Source of the DNA: Clostridia bacterium
GTDB taxonomy: Bacteria > Bacillota > Clostridia > Christensenellales > Aristaeellaceae
NCBI GenBank assembly: GCA_016295665.1
Contig: JAEDKS010000031.1
Coordinates: forward strand, 1-17,794
DNA: 17,794 bases
Direction of reading: 5' to 3'
Made by a program: the position numbers and the translations under genes. The notes below the pieces were generated by a model, which worked only from the letters and a program-made list of their open reading frames with translations, was not told the DNA's origin and did not search any database. Below, in pieces: positions 1 through 6,329 of this stretch. Position 1 is the stretch's first letter, and the number at the start of each line of letters is the position of its first letter.

Positions 1-1
1 A

Positions 2-1597
2 GACGGCACCCGCACCTATTCCGGCACCAACAAGCTGACCGGCGTGCAGCGCCTGAGCGGGCGCTATGTGCGCGTCAAGGCGCAGCAGATCGGCCTGCGG
101 CTGGGCGAAATGGTGTTCCGGGACAGCGAGGGCGTGGGCATCACCGCGACGCTGGCCTCCCAGCAGGGCGGCCTTGCGGAGTCGCCGCTGTATTCCAGCG
201 GCGCGCTGGCGGTCGATGAGCCGGACAGCCTGGTGGGCGAGCCCGGCTGGTACACGGGTACCTACTTTGACGAGATCTATCACGCCCGCACCGCCAAGGA
301 GCTGCTGGACGGCACCACGGTCTACGAGTGGACGCATCCGCCGCTGGGCAAGGTCATCATGAGCTGGTTTGTGGGCATCTTCGGCATGACGCCCTTCGGC
401 TGGCGCTTTGGCGGCGCGCTGATGGGCATCCTGATGCTGCCCGCCCTGTACGTGTTCGGCAAGCAGCTGACCAAGCGCACCGACATGGCCCTCGCCGCCA
501 TGCTGATGATGGCGCTGGACTGCATGCACTTCACCCAGACCCGCATCGCCACCATCGACAGCTACCCGGTGCTGTTCATCATCCTGAGCTACCTGTTCAT
601 GGTGCGCTTCATGCAGCGGGACATCACCGCGGTGCCGGTGAAGAAGCTGCTGCCCGACCTGGCGCTGTCCGGCTTCTTCGCGGGGTGCGCCATCGCCAGC
701 AAGTGGATTGGCCTGTACGCGGGCGTGGGCCTGGCGATCCTGTTCTTCTGGACGTGTGCCCGCCATGTGCGCCTGTCCGTGGACGCCATCCGCCTGCTGC
801 AGAGCGGCAGGAAGTTCCCGGCGGAGGAAAGGAAGCTGCTGCAGTTCCGGGCGGACAGGGCGCTCCGGCGGCTGCTGGTTCTGTGCCTGTGGTGCGTGCT
901 GTTCTTCGTGGCGGTGCCGGTGGCGATCTACCTGCTGTCCTATATCCCGCAGATGGCCTATCACCATCCCACCAGCCTGTCCCAGTTCCTGCAGCTGGTG
1001 TGGAACGTGCAGCAGTCCATGTACAGCTACCATTCCACACCCGGCCTGGGCATGGATCATGCCTTCTACTCGCCCTGGTATGAGTGGTTCACCTGCCGGC
1101 GGCCCATGTACTACGCCATGTCCTACTTCCAGCCGGAGGGCTACAGTCAGGCCATCTTCTGCTTCGGCAACATGGTGATCTGGTATGCGGGTCTGCTGGG
1201 CATCGCGGTGACGGCCTTCGTGTGGGCCCGGCGCCACGTGTACACCCTGCCCGGCTCCGACCGGACGCTGCACCTGCTGTCCTCCAGCTGGAGCATGGTG
1301 CCGGCGGTGCTGCTGGTGGGGCTGCTGTCCCAGCTGCTGCCCTGGATGCTCGTGCCCCGTGGTACCTACATCTACCACTACTTCGCCAGCCTGCCCTTCC
1401 TGATGCTCTCGGTGATGATGGTGCTGTACTGGCTGACGGATCGTGCCCCGAGGGCGGGCCGAGCGGTGATGATCGTCTTCCTGGTGCTGTGCGCGGCGTT
1501 CTTCCTGATGATGTACCCCTACGTCAGCGGCATCCCGGCACCCACCTGGTGGCTGGACATCGGCAAGAAGGTTCTGAATGTGTACTACAGCCCGTAA
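2..1597 (+). CDS. PMT/GT39-family polyprenyl-phosphate-sugar glycosyltransferase, 5'-truncated
   Basis: The frame is open to the left edge, so the N-terminus (probably including the first membrane segment) lies outside the window. The GTG at 44 is not a likely true start. The first ~75 visible residues are hydrophilic and look like the end of a beta-sandwich (a GRYVRV...GLRLGEMVFRDSEG pattern, as in F5/8 C-type/discoidin-like domains). Next comes the GT-C hallmark loop YFDEIYHARTAKELL, whose Asp-Glu pair (nt 269-274) is the expected catalytic acidic motif, followed by YEWTHPPLGKVI and about ten hydrophobic membrane segments. Proteins of this family move a sugar from a lipid-phosphate carrier to protein or other acceptors on the outer membrane face. 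The acceptor cannot be told from the sequence. It is followed 52 nt later by a PgsA-like gene, probably in the same transcript. The family call is firm; the beta-domain is inferred by pattern only. Confidence 0.85.
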   Translation, partial: DGTRTYSGTNKLTGVQRLSGRYVRVKAQQIGLRLGEMVFRDSEGVGITATLASQQGGLAESPLYSSGALAVDEPDSLVGEPGWYTGTYFDEIYHARTAKELLDGTTVYEWTHPPLGKVIMSWFVGIFGMTPFGWRFGGALMGILMLPALYVFGKQLTKRTDMALAAMLMMALDCMHFTQTRIATIDSYPVLFIILSYLFMVRFMQRDITAVPVKKLLPDLALSGFFAGCAIASKWIGLYAGVGLAILFFWTCARHVRLSVDAIRLLQSGRKFPAEERKLLQFRADRALRRLLVLCLWCVLFFVAVPVAIYLLSYIPQMAYHHPTSLSQFLQLVWNVQQSMYSYHSTPGLGMDHAFYSPWYEWFTCRRPMYYAMSYFQPEGYSQAIFCFGNMVIWYAGLLGIAVTAFVWARRHVYTLPGSDRTLHLLSSSWSMVPAVLLVGLLSQLLPWMLVPRGTYIYHYFASLPFLMLSVMMVLYWLTDRAPRAGRAVMIVFLVLCAAFFLMMYPYVSGIPAPTWWLDIGKKVLNVYYSP

Positions 1598-1649
1598 CGC
1601 GGCATGACCGGCTGAAAACTGACCAACTGCTGCAAAAGGAAGGTATCCC

Positions 1650-2273
1650 ATGGAGAACAAGGAAAAGCAACCAAACACGGAACCCCGGGACTACAGCAAG
1701 GCGATCTTCACGATTCCCAATCTGCTCTCCCTGTTCCGGCTGATTCTCATTCCGATCATCGCGGTCACCTATCTGCGGGGCGAGCAGCCGTGGGTCACGG
1801 TGGGGCTGCTGCTGCTGTCGGGCGCTACGGACATCGTGGACGGCTGGGTGGCCCGCACGTTCCACATGACCAGCGACCTGGGCAAGGCGCTGGATCCCAT
1901 CGCGGACAAGCTGACGCAGTTCACCCTGCTGCTGTGCATGGCGCTGACCAACCGGCCCATCCGTGTGCTGCTGATCTGCATGGTGCTGAAGGAAGTGGTG
2001 ATGGGCGTGGAGGGCATTCAGGTGCTGCGGGCGACGGGCACCACCTACAGCGCCCGGTGGCACGGCAAGGCAAACACCTGCCTGCTGCATGGCACGCTGC
2101 TGGTGCATCTGCTGTGGTACGGCATCCCGGAGGCGGTGACCATCGCGCTGGTGTGCCTGTGCATGGGCATGATGCTGCTGTCCCTGGTGCTGTACACCCT
2201 TGACAACGTGAAGCGAATCCGGCAGGGCAACCTGAACAGGGCGACAAGAACGGAGGATGAGGTTCATGGCTGA
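1650..2273 (+). CDS. CDP-alcohol phosphatidyltransferase (PgsA-like)
   Basis: This 207-residue membrane protein carries the complete CDP-alcohol phosphatidyltransferase signature DxxDGxxAR-x8-GxxxDxxxD at D61, D64, G65, A68, R69, G78, D82 and D86. These residues bind the metal and CDP-lipid. The N-terminus (FTIPNLLSLFRLILIPI) matches phosphatidylglycerophosphate synthases, and several hydrophobic segments follow. The family condenses CDP-diacylglycerol with an alcohol, here most likely glycerol-3-phosphate, to form anionic phospholipid. Inositol- or cardiolipin-type activity cannot be excluded. The start is supported by AAGGAAGG at 1636-1643 with a 6-nt spacer. The 3' end overlaps the DegV start by 8 nt, suggesting translational coupling. 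The exact substrate is inference, so no gene symbol is given. Confidence 0.9.
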   Translation: MENKEKQPNTEPRDYSKAIFTIPNLLSLFRLILIPIIAVTYLRGEQPWVTVGLLLLSGATDIVDGWVARTFHMTSDLGKALDPIADKLTQFTLLLCMALTNRPIRVLLICMVLKEVVMGVEGIQVLRATGTTYSARWHGKANTCLLHGTLLVHLLWYGIPEAVTIALVCLCMGMMLLSLVLYTLDNVKRIRQGNLNRATRTEDEVHG

Positions 2274-3123
2274 GAGAATTGCGATCATCACGGATTCCTG
2301 CGCGGACATCCCGGAGGCGCTCCGGGCGGAGAAGCACATCAGCACGATCTCCGTCCGGGTCTGCACAAAGGATGCCGACTACCGTGACGGCATCGACATT
2401 CACACCGACGAGGTGCTGCGCAGAATGGAGGCAGGGGAGAGCATCAAGACCTCCCTGCCCTCGGAGAGCGAGTTTCAGGAGCTGCTGGAGCGGCTTCACG
2501 CCGAGGGCTTCACCCACGCGGTGGCCATCACCATGTCCTCGGCGATCTCCGGAACGTATCAGATGCTGCGGATGCTCTGTCAGGAGTGCCGCTTCATGAC
2601 CTGCCTGGCGTTTGACTCCGGCATGGCAGCCATCGCGGAGGGCGCGCTGGCGCTGCAGCTGGCGGACGAGGTGCAGGCGGGGTTGCCCTGGGCGGAGGTG
2701 GAGGCGCGGCTTGGACGGCTGCGGGAGAACACCCACCCGTACTTCGGCCTGGATACGCTGAAGTACCTCATGCGCGGCGGACGCATCGGCAAGGTGACCG
2801 CCATCGCCGGCGAGATTCTGAGCATCAAGCCCATCCTGTCCTTTGACGCGGAGGGCGTGATTGACTCAGTGGAAAAGACCCGCGGGCGCAAGGCGCTGAT
2901 GAGCCACCTGGTGGAGCGCATCGGGAAGCTGGCGGAGGGGCACCACGCCTACCGTCTGTACTTTGCCGACAACGCCGCCGACGCGGAGCGGAAGCAGTTG
3001 GAGGAGAGGGTGCTGGCGGTATGCCGGGAGTGCCGCGAGGTGGTGCGCAGCAGCGTCAGCAGCGCACTGGCGGTGCACCTGGGGCCGGGGCTCATCGGCG
3101 TGGCGATCCAGCTGCTGGACTGA
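2266..3123 (+). CDS. DegV family (FakB-type) fatty-acid-binding protein
   Basis: This 285-residue protein has the DegV/EDD fold signatures: ITDSCADIP near residues 8-16, TSLPSESEF at 62-70, MSSAISGTYQ at 90-99, a FDSGMA motif at 116-121, and RGGRIGK at 170-176. In characterised FakB proteins these regions hold a buried fatty acid and present its carboxylate to the kinase FakA, which supplies acyl-phosphate to phospholipid synthesis. Start choice: an ATG at 2257 directly abuts the GGAGG at 2252-2256 and cannot use it, whereas the in-frame ATG at 2266 has a 9-nt spacer, so I start there. It overlaps the preceding gene by 8 nt. Pairing with a phospholipid-synthesis gene fits a fatty-acid role. 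No fakA is in view. Confidence 0.9.
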   Translation: MAERIAIITDSCADIPEALRAEKHISTISVRVCTKDADYRDGIDIHTDEVLRRMEAGESIKTSLPSESEFQELLERLHAEGFTHAVAITMSSAISGTYQMLRMLCQECRFMTCLAFDSGMAAIAEGALALQLADEVQAGLPWAEVEARLGRLRENTHPYFGLDTLKYLMRGGRIGKVTAIAGEILSIKPILSFDAEGVIDSVEKTRGRKALMSHLVERIGKLAEGHHAYRLYFADNAADAERKQLEERVLAVCRECREVVRSSVSSALAVHLGPGLIGVAIQLLD

Positions 3124-3181
3124 GCGACAGGGGAACATGGGACAGCCGGGCTTGGAGCGCCCAATCGTGTGATCCACAGAC

Positions 3182-3219
3182 AAAAACCGCTTTCAGCATC
3201 GCTACTGAAGGCGGTTTTT
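3182..3219. terminator. Bidirectional intrinsic terminator between degV and metI
   Basis: A 15-bp stem (AAAAACCGCTTTCAG at 3182-3196 pairing with 3205-3219, one G-U wobble) closes an 8-nt loop. The arms begin with A5 and end with T5, so it can terminate both the rightward lipid operon and the leftward met operon. It is the only obvious signal in the 140-nt convergent gap 3124-3263. Confidence 0.88.
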
Positions 3220-3263
3220 GTTTGAGTCCGGGGATGTGCACCAGCCCTGTCGCAGGTGCCTGC

Positions 3264-3971
3264 TTACCGCTTCAGCCGCTTGTCGCAGCGGGCGGCGAGC
3301 CAGGTGCCAAAGGACTGGATGACCTGCACCACCAGCACCAGCACGATGACGGCAGCATACAGAATCGCGTAGCGGTAGCGCTGATAGCCGTAGGTGATGG
3401 CGATCATGCCCAGACCGCCGCCGCCCACCGCGCCGGACATGGCGGTGTAGCCCATGATGGTGGTGATGGCGAGGGTGAAGTTGGTGATGAGCGAGGGCAC
3501 GCTCTCGGGCAGCATCACCTTGAGCAGAATCTGCAGAGGCGTGGCACCCATGCTCTGGGCGGTCTCGATGATGTTGGGGTTGACCTCCCGCAGGCTGCTC
3601 TCCACCAGACGCGCCACGAAGGGGAACGCGGCGATAGTCAGGGGAACAATGGAGGCCACCGTGCCCACCGAGGTGCCCACGATGGCGCGGGTGAGCGGGA
3701 TGACCATGACCATCAGGATGATGAAGGGCACGGAGCGCAGCAGGTTGATGACCACGTTCAGCACCTTCATGAACGGATCGGGGAGGGGCAGCACGCCGTC
3801 CTTTTCGCCGGCGACCAGCATCATGCCCAGGGGCAGGCCCAGCAGAATGGCAAAGAGCGTGGACAGCAACGTGGCATAGACCGTCTCCCACAGGGCACCG
3901 AGGAACGTGGAGGAGATGACCTGCCAGGCCTCGGTCAGCTTTTCGGGGGTAAAAGCGCTGGAGAAATTCAT
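3264..3971 (-). CDS. metI: Methionine ABC transporter permease MetI
   Basis: This 235-residue inner-membrane permease has about five to six hydrophobic segments. It carries the EAA loop (ETAQSMGATPLQILLKVMLP) that docks on the ATPase and the family-typical VGGGGLG stretch, close in length and pattern to MetI/MetP of the D/L-methionine importer. Together with MetN and MetQ it would form the MetN2I2 complex that imports methionine. It is the last gene of the operon. Its ATG overlaps the metN stop in an ATGA junction (3968-3971), a classic coupling arrangement. It is followed by the bidirectional terminator at 3182-3219. Confidence 0.93.
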   Translation of the reverse strand: MNFSSAFTPEKLTEAWQVISSTFLGALWETVYATLLSTLFAILLGLPLGMMLVAGEKDGVLPLPDPFMKVLNVVINLLRSVPFIILMVMVIPLTRAIVGTSVGTVASIVPLTIAAFPFVARLVESSLREVNPNIIETAQSMGATPLQILLKVMLPESVPSLITNFTLAITTIMGYTAMSGAVGGGGLGMIAITYGYQRYRYAILYAAVIVLVLVVQVIQSFGTWLAARCDKRLKR

Positions 3972-4996
3972 GCGTGGGCCTCCTTTGCGGCGTACTCGAC
4001 CTCGACCTGCACGGTGACATCGGGAGTCTGACGGAGGAAGTTGACGGCGCGGGCCAGGTCATCGGGGCCGCCGGGAATCTCCAGCAGCATGTAGCCATAG
4101 GCGCGCTCACCCACGGAGCGGGTGGACGCCGAGAGAATGCTCGCCGCGATGCCGCACTCCATCGCCATCCGGGCCAGCAGGGGCGTCTTGGCGGCGAGGG
4201 CACCGTTGAAGATGATGCGCACGCGCTGTCCGCCGGGCTCACCCAGGGCGGCGCCGTCCGCCATGTCGGGATAGACCAGGTTGCGGGTGGCCTCGGCCTT
4301 CGGGTTGGAGAACACCTCGCTGACCTCGCCCTCCTCCACCACCGCGCCGTGCTCCAGAATCGCCACGCGGTTGCAGATTTCCTGCACCACGCTCATCTGG
4401 TGGGTGATGACGATGACGGTGATGCCCAGCTTGCGGTTGATGTCCCGCACCAGCTCCAGAATGGCATGGGTGGTCTTGGGGTCAAGGGCGCTGGTGGCCT
4501 CGTCGCAGAGCAGCACCTTGGGGTCGGTGGCGAGGGCGCGGGCGATGGCGACGCGCTGCTGCTGACCGCCGGAGAGCTGGGCGGGGTAGGCGCCGGCCTT
4601 GTCCGGCAGGCCCACCAGCGCCAGCAGCTCCCGGGCGCGCTTTTCCGCGTCGGCCCGGGGGGTGTGGGACAGCTCCAGGGGCAGCATGACGTTCTTCAGG
4701 CAGGTGCGCTGCATCAGCAGGTTGAAGCCCTGGAAGATCATGGTGACCCGGCGGCGCACCTCCCGCAGCTCCTTCTTGTTCAGGGAGCCCAGGTCGCGCC
4801 CGTCCATCAGCACGGTGCCCTCGGTGGGGCGCTCCAGCATGTTGATGCACCGCACCAGGGTGCTCTTGCCGGCGCCGCTCATGCCGATGATGCCGTAGAT
4901 GTCGCCGTCCCGGATGGTCAGGTTCACATGGCGGAGGGCATCCACGGGCCCGTCCGACGTGACGAAGTTCTTGGAGAGGTTGCGCAGTTCGATCAT
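3968..4996 (-). CDS. metN: Methionine ABC transporter ATP-binding protein MetN
   Basis: This 342-residue cytoplasmic ATPase has Walker A GMSGAGKST at residues 38-46, Q-loop Q89, signature LSGGQ at 141-145, Walker B VLLCDE ending at D165/E166 and H-loop H199. The C-terminal ~80 residues (about 258-335) match the NIL domain, the ACT-like regulatory domain through which methionine inhibits transport in characterised MetN proteins. The reading frame stays open much further upstream, but MIELRNLSKNF at 4996 is the true start. It has the normal N-terminus of the family and a GGAGG (complement of 5003-5007) with a 6-nt spacer. It follows metQ by 124 nt, a gap that contains a stable hairpin, and overlaps metI by 4 nt. 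Confidence 0.95.
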   Translation of the reverse strand: MIELRNLSKNFVTSDGPVDALRHVNLTIRDGDIYGIIGMSGAGKSTLVRCINMLERPTEGTVLMDGRDLGSLNKKELREVRRRVTMIFQGFNLLMQRTCLKNVMLPLELSHTPRADAEKRARELLALVGLPDKAGAYPAQLSGGQQQRVAIARALATDPKVLLCDEATSALDPKTTHAILELVRDINRKLGITVIVITHQMSVVQEICNRVAILEHGAVVEEGEVSEVFSNPKAEATRNLVYPDMADGAALGEPGGQRVRIIFNGALAAKTPLLARMAMECGIAASILSASTRSVGERAYGYMLLEIPGGPDDLARAVNFLRQTPDVTVQVEVEYAAKEAHA

Positions 4997-5058
4997 CTGA
5001 GGCCTCCAAAGCTGTGTTTGCGTTTGCGGGGAGGAAAGGGCCGGAACGCACGAAGAAG

Positions 5059-5099
5059 GGCACACCGGCGGGAGCCTTCCGGCCCGGGTCGGTGTGTCC
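5059..5099 (-). other. Intercistronic hairpin between metQ and metN
   Basis: On the transcript strand, CACACCG pairs with CGGTGTG, with a GG/CC extension across a bulged A. The inner arm has a GGGCC/GGCTCCC core around a GGAA loop. No T-tract follows, so it looks less like a terminator than a stabilising or processing hairpin that could keep the metQ message more abundant than metNI. Structure only; function is inferred. Confidence 0.5.
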
Positions 5100-5120
5100 T
5101 TCCGTGTGGCAGTGGGGAGC

Positions 5121-5972
5121 TTACTCGGCAGCGGTGCCCAGCGCAGCCAGGTCAGCCTGCTTGCCGCCGTAGAGCGCCATGGGCTCCACATGGATGCCCG
5201 CGACGGTCACGGCATGGGTGTCGTTCTCCGCGTTGAAGTTGTCCTGATAGGGCTGATGCGCGAAGTAGTTGGCGAAGATGTCACCGGCCTCCAGCATCAG
5301 GTTGGGGGTCACATAGTCGGTCACGGTGCGCACGTCCAGGGTGATGCCCTTGGCAGCCAGAATGTCCTTGGCGATGTTCAGCACCTCGACGTGGGGCACG
5401 GGGGTGCCGGCTACGATGATGGTGGTGCCGTTCAGCGCGTCGTAGTCCACGGTGGCATCATAGCCGTCGGTGGGCTCAGCCACGGTCGCCACCGCAGAGC
5501 CGCCATAGGTGTTGGTGATGAAGTCCACCACCTGCTGGCTGGTCAGGGCAGCCACCAGCGCCTTGGTCTCGGGGGCCTCCTCGTTGCCCTCCTTGACGCT
5601 GACGACGTTCACATAGGGGGAGTCGGCGGACTCGATCAGCAGGCCCTGCTCCACGGGGTTCAGGCCAGCGTCCAGCGCGTAGTTGTTGTTGATGATGGCG
5701 TAGTCCACATCCGCCCGCAGGTTGGGCAGCATGGCGGCCTCAGCCTCCACGAACTGGATGCCCAGGGGATTCTCAGCGATGTCCAGGACGGTGGCGGTGA
5801 TGCCGGCGTCCTCCTTCAGGGTGATGTAGCCGGCGGACTGCAGCAGCAGCAGGGCGCGGCCCTCGTTGGTGGGGTCGTTGGGGATGGCGATGGTCACGGT
5901 GTCGGCGAAGGCCACGGAGGCCAGGGTCAGGGTGAGCACCAGGCTAACCAGCAGAGCAATCAGCTTTTTCAT
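5121..5972 (-). CDS. metQ: MetQ/NlpA-family methionine-binding protein, circularly permuted, no lipobox
   Basis: This 283-residue exported binding protein has a signal peptide (MKKLIALLVSLVLTL...) ending in a signal-peptidase-I-like AFA|D site. There is no cysteine, so the usual lipoprotein anchor is missing. Segment order is the striking feature. Residues 26-163 (VTIAIPNDPTNEGRALLLL, IINNNYALDAGLNP, SPYVNVVSVKEG) correspond to the C-terminal half of ordinary MetQ. Residues 183-279 (IIVAGTPVPHVEVL, DYVTPNLML, FANYFAHQPYQDNF, GIHVEPMALYGGK) correspond to the normal N-terminal half. An acidic linker (about 160-182) joins them. Both halves occur once and total length is normal, so this looks like a circular permutation rather than a duplication. 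The start at 5972 is preferred over 5993 because AAGGAG lies 9-10 nt upstream. It heads the met operon. Family call is certain; ligand is inferred from context. Confidence 0.92.
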   Translation of the reverse strand: MKKLIALLVSLVLTLTLASVAFADTVTIAIPNDPTNEGRALLLLQSAGYITLKEDAGITATVLDIAENPLGIQFVEAEAAMLPNLRADVDYAIINNNYALDAGLNPVEQGLLIESADSPYVNVVSVKEGNEEAPETKALVAALTSQQVVDFITNTYGGSAVATVAEPTDGYDATVDYDALNGTTIIVAGTPVPHVEVLNIAKDILAAKGITLDVRTVTDYVTPNLMLEAGDIFANYFAHQPYQDNFNAENDTHAVTVAGIHVEPMALYGGKQADLAALGTAAE

Positions 5973-6035
5973 GGGGAAACACTCCTTTTTCATTCTTATC
6001 CACAGGACTTATCTCCCGGCGCGTTTTGCGCAAGG

Positions 6036-6063
6036 AAAAAGAGGAAGCCGGAGGGCCGCCTCT
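6036..6063 (-). terminator. Attenuator: intrinsic terminator in the metQ leader
   Basis: On the transcript strand AGAGGCGGCC (6063-6054) pairs with GGCTTCCTCT (6049-6040) around a 4-nt loop (6053-6050), with one mismatch and one wobble. It is followed directly by a T-run (6039-6036). It lies 24 nt after the leader-peptide stop and about 64 nt before the metQ start, so it would stop transcription before the operon unless disrupted. Confidence 0.72.
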
Positions 6064-6082
6064 CTCGGTGGGGATGGGGACA

Positions 6083-6095
6083 CGGCCTCAGGCCG
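6083..6095 (-). promoter_or_regulatory. GC hairpin over the leader stop codon; possible antiterminator partner
   Basis: CGGCC-TGA-GGCCG forms a 5-bp GC stem whose loop is the leader-peptide TGA. Its 3' arm (GAGGCCG on the transcript, 6089-6083) can also pair with the terminator 5' arm region CGGCCCTC (6058-6051) across one bulged C. This gives the mutually exclusive pairings of a classical attenuator. A further stem pairs 6116-6123 with 6130-6136. Seen as base complementarity only; no folding energies were computed. Confidence 0.5.
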
Positions 6096-6201
6096 CGGAC
6101 TCCATCGTCCCGGAGGCGCCCGTCAGGGAACGGCGCAGACACGGACAGACAAGACACATTCGCAGGGTGTACATGGGGGTCCAGGGCTGGCAGTGCATCA
6201 T
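6088..6201 (-). CDS. Met/Cys-rich leader peptide of the metQNI operon (37 aa)
   Basis: A short ORF lies inside the transcribed leader of the met operon. It starts ATG-ATG at 6201, has AAAGGAG (complement of 6210-6216) with an 8-nt spacer, and ends at TGA 6088-6090. Of 37 residues, five are Met (1, 2, 10, 15, 33) and four are Cys (4, 16, 19, 21), far above background. Met33 is four codons before the stop, so a ribosome waiting there would cover the 5' arm of the stop-codon hairpin and free its 3' arm to disrupt the terminator. It is not recognisable as a functional protein. The reading as a regulatory leader peptide responding to sulfur-amino-acid charging is inference from position, composition and structure. 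Confidence 0.6.
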   Translation of the reverse strand: MMHCQPWTPMYTLRMCLVCPCLRRSLTGASGTMESAA

Positions 6202-6232
6202 GGCGAGCGCTCCTTTCGTGGATGATGGACAC

Positions 6233-6261
6233 ATGATAGCACGCGGGGCGCGCTTTGTCAA
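6233..6261 (-). promoter_or_regulatory. Sigma-A-type promoter of the metQNI operon
   Basis: TTGACA (complement of 6256-6261), a 17-nt spacer and TATCAT (complement of 6233-6238) give a near-consensus promoter. Initiation would fall near 6226, about 25 nt before the leader ORF. The 5973-6329 intergenic stretch (357 nt) holds this promoter, the leader ORF, the attenuator and the upstream terminator. I see no S-box or T-box core in it. Confidence 0.85.
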
Positions 6262-6277
6262 TCGTCCGGGAGCTATA

Positions 6278-6306
6278 AAGCGGATACAGCTTTGCTATAT
6301 CCGCTT
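6278..6306 (-). terminator. Hairpin terminator after the L,D-transpeptidase gene
   Basis: A 13-bp stem with one U-G wobble and an AAA loop lies 23 nt after the stop codon at 6330 (arms 6294-6306 and 6278-6290). The tail is only weakly T-rich (TTTATAG), so efficiency is uncertain, but its position between this gene and the metQ promoter fits a terminator. Confidence 0.6.
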
Positions 6307-6329
6307 ATCGGAAAAACCTATAACATCTG

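Noticed and set aside
3974..5236. 420-residue open frame on the + strand opposite metN
   Set aside because: Gly/His/Val-rich mirror of the MetN coding strand; no recognisable domain.
5121..5972. MetQ segment order caused by a tandem fusion of two MetQ copies
   Set aside because: Each canonical half occurs only once and the length is that of a single protein, so a simple two-copy fusion does not fit.
5996..6232. 78-residue open frame on the - strand in the metQ leader
   Set aside because: Its ATG lies at the edge of the promoter -10 box, upstream of the likely transcription start, and it runs through the attenuator. The 37-codon frame starting at 6201 has the ribosome site.
5973..6232. SAM riboswitch or T-box upstream of metQ
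   Set aside because: I looked for the S-box core and the T-box GGGTGGnACCGCG sequence on the transcript strand and saw neither. A covariance-model search would settle it.
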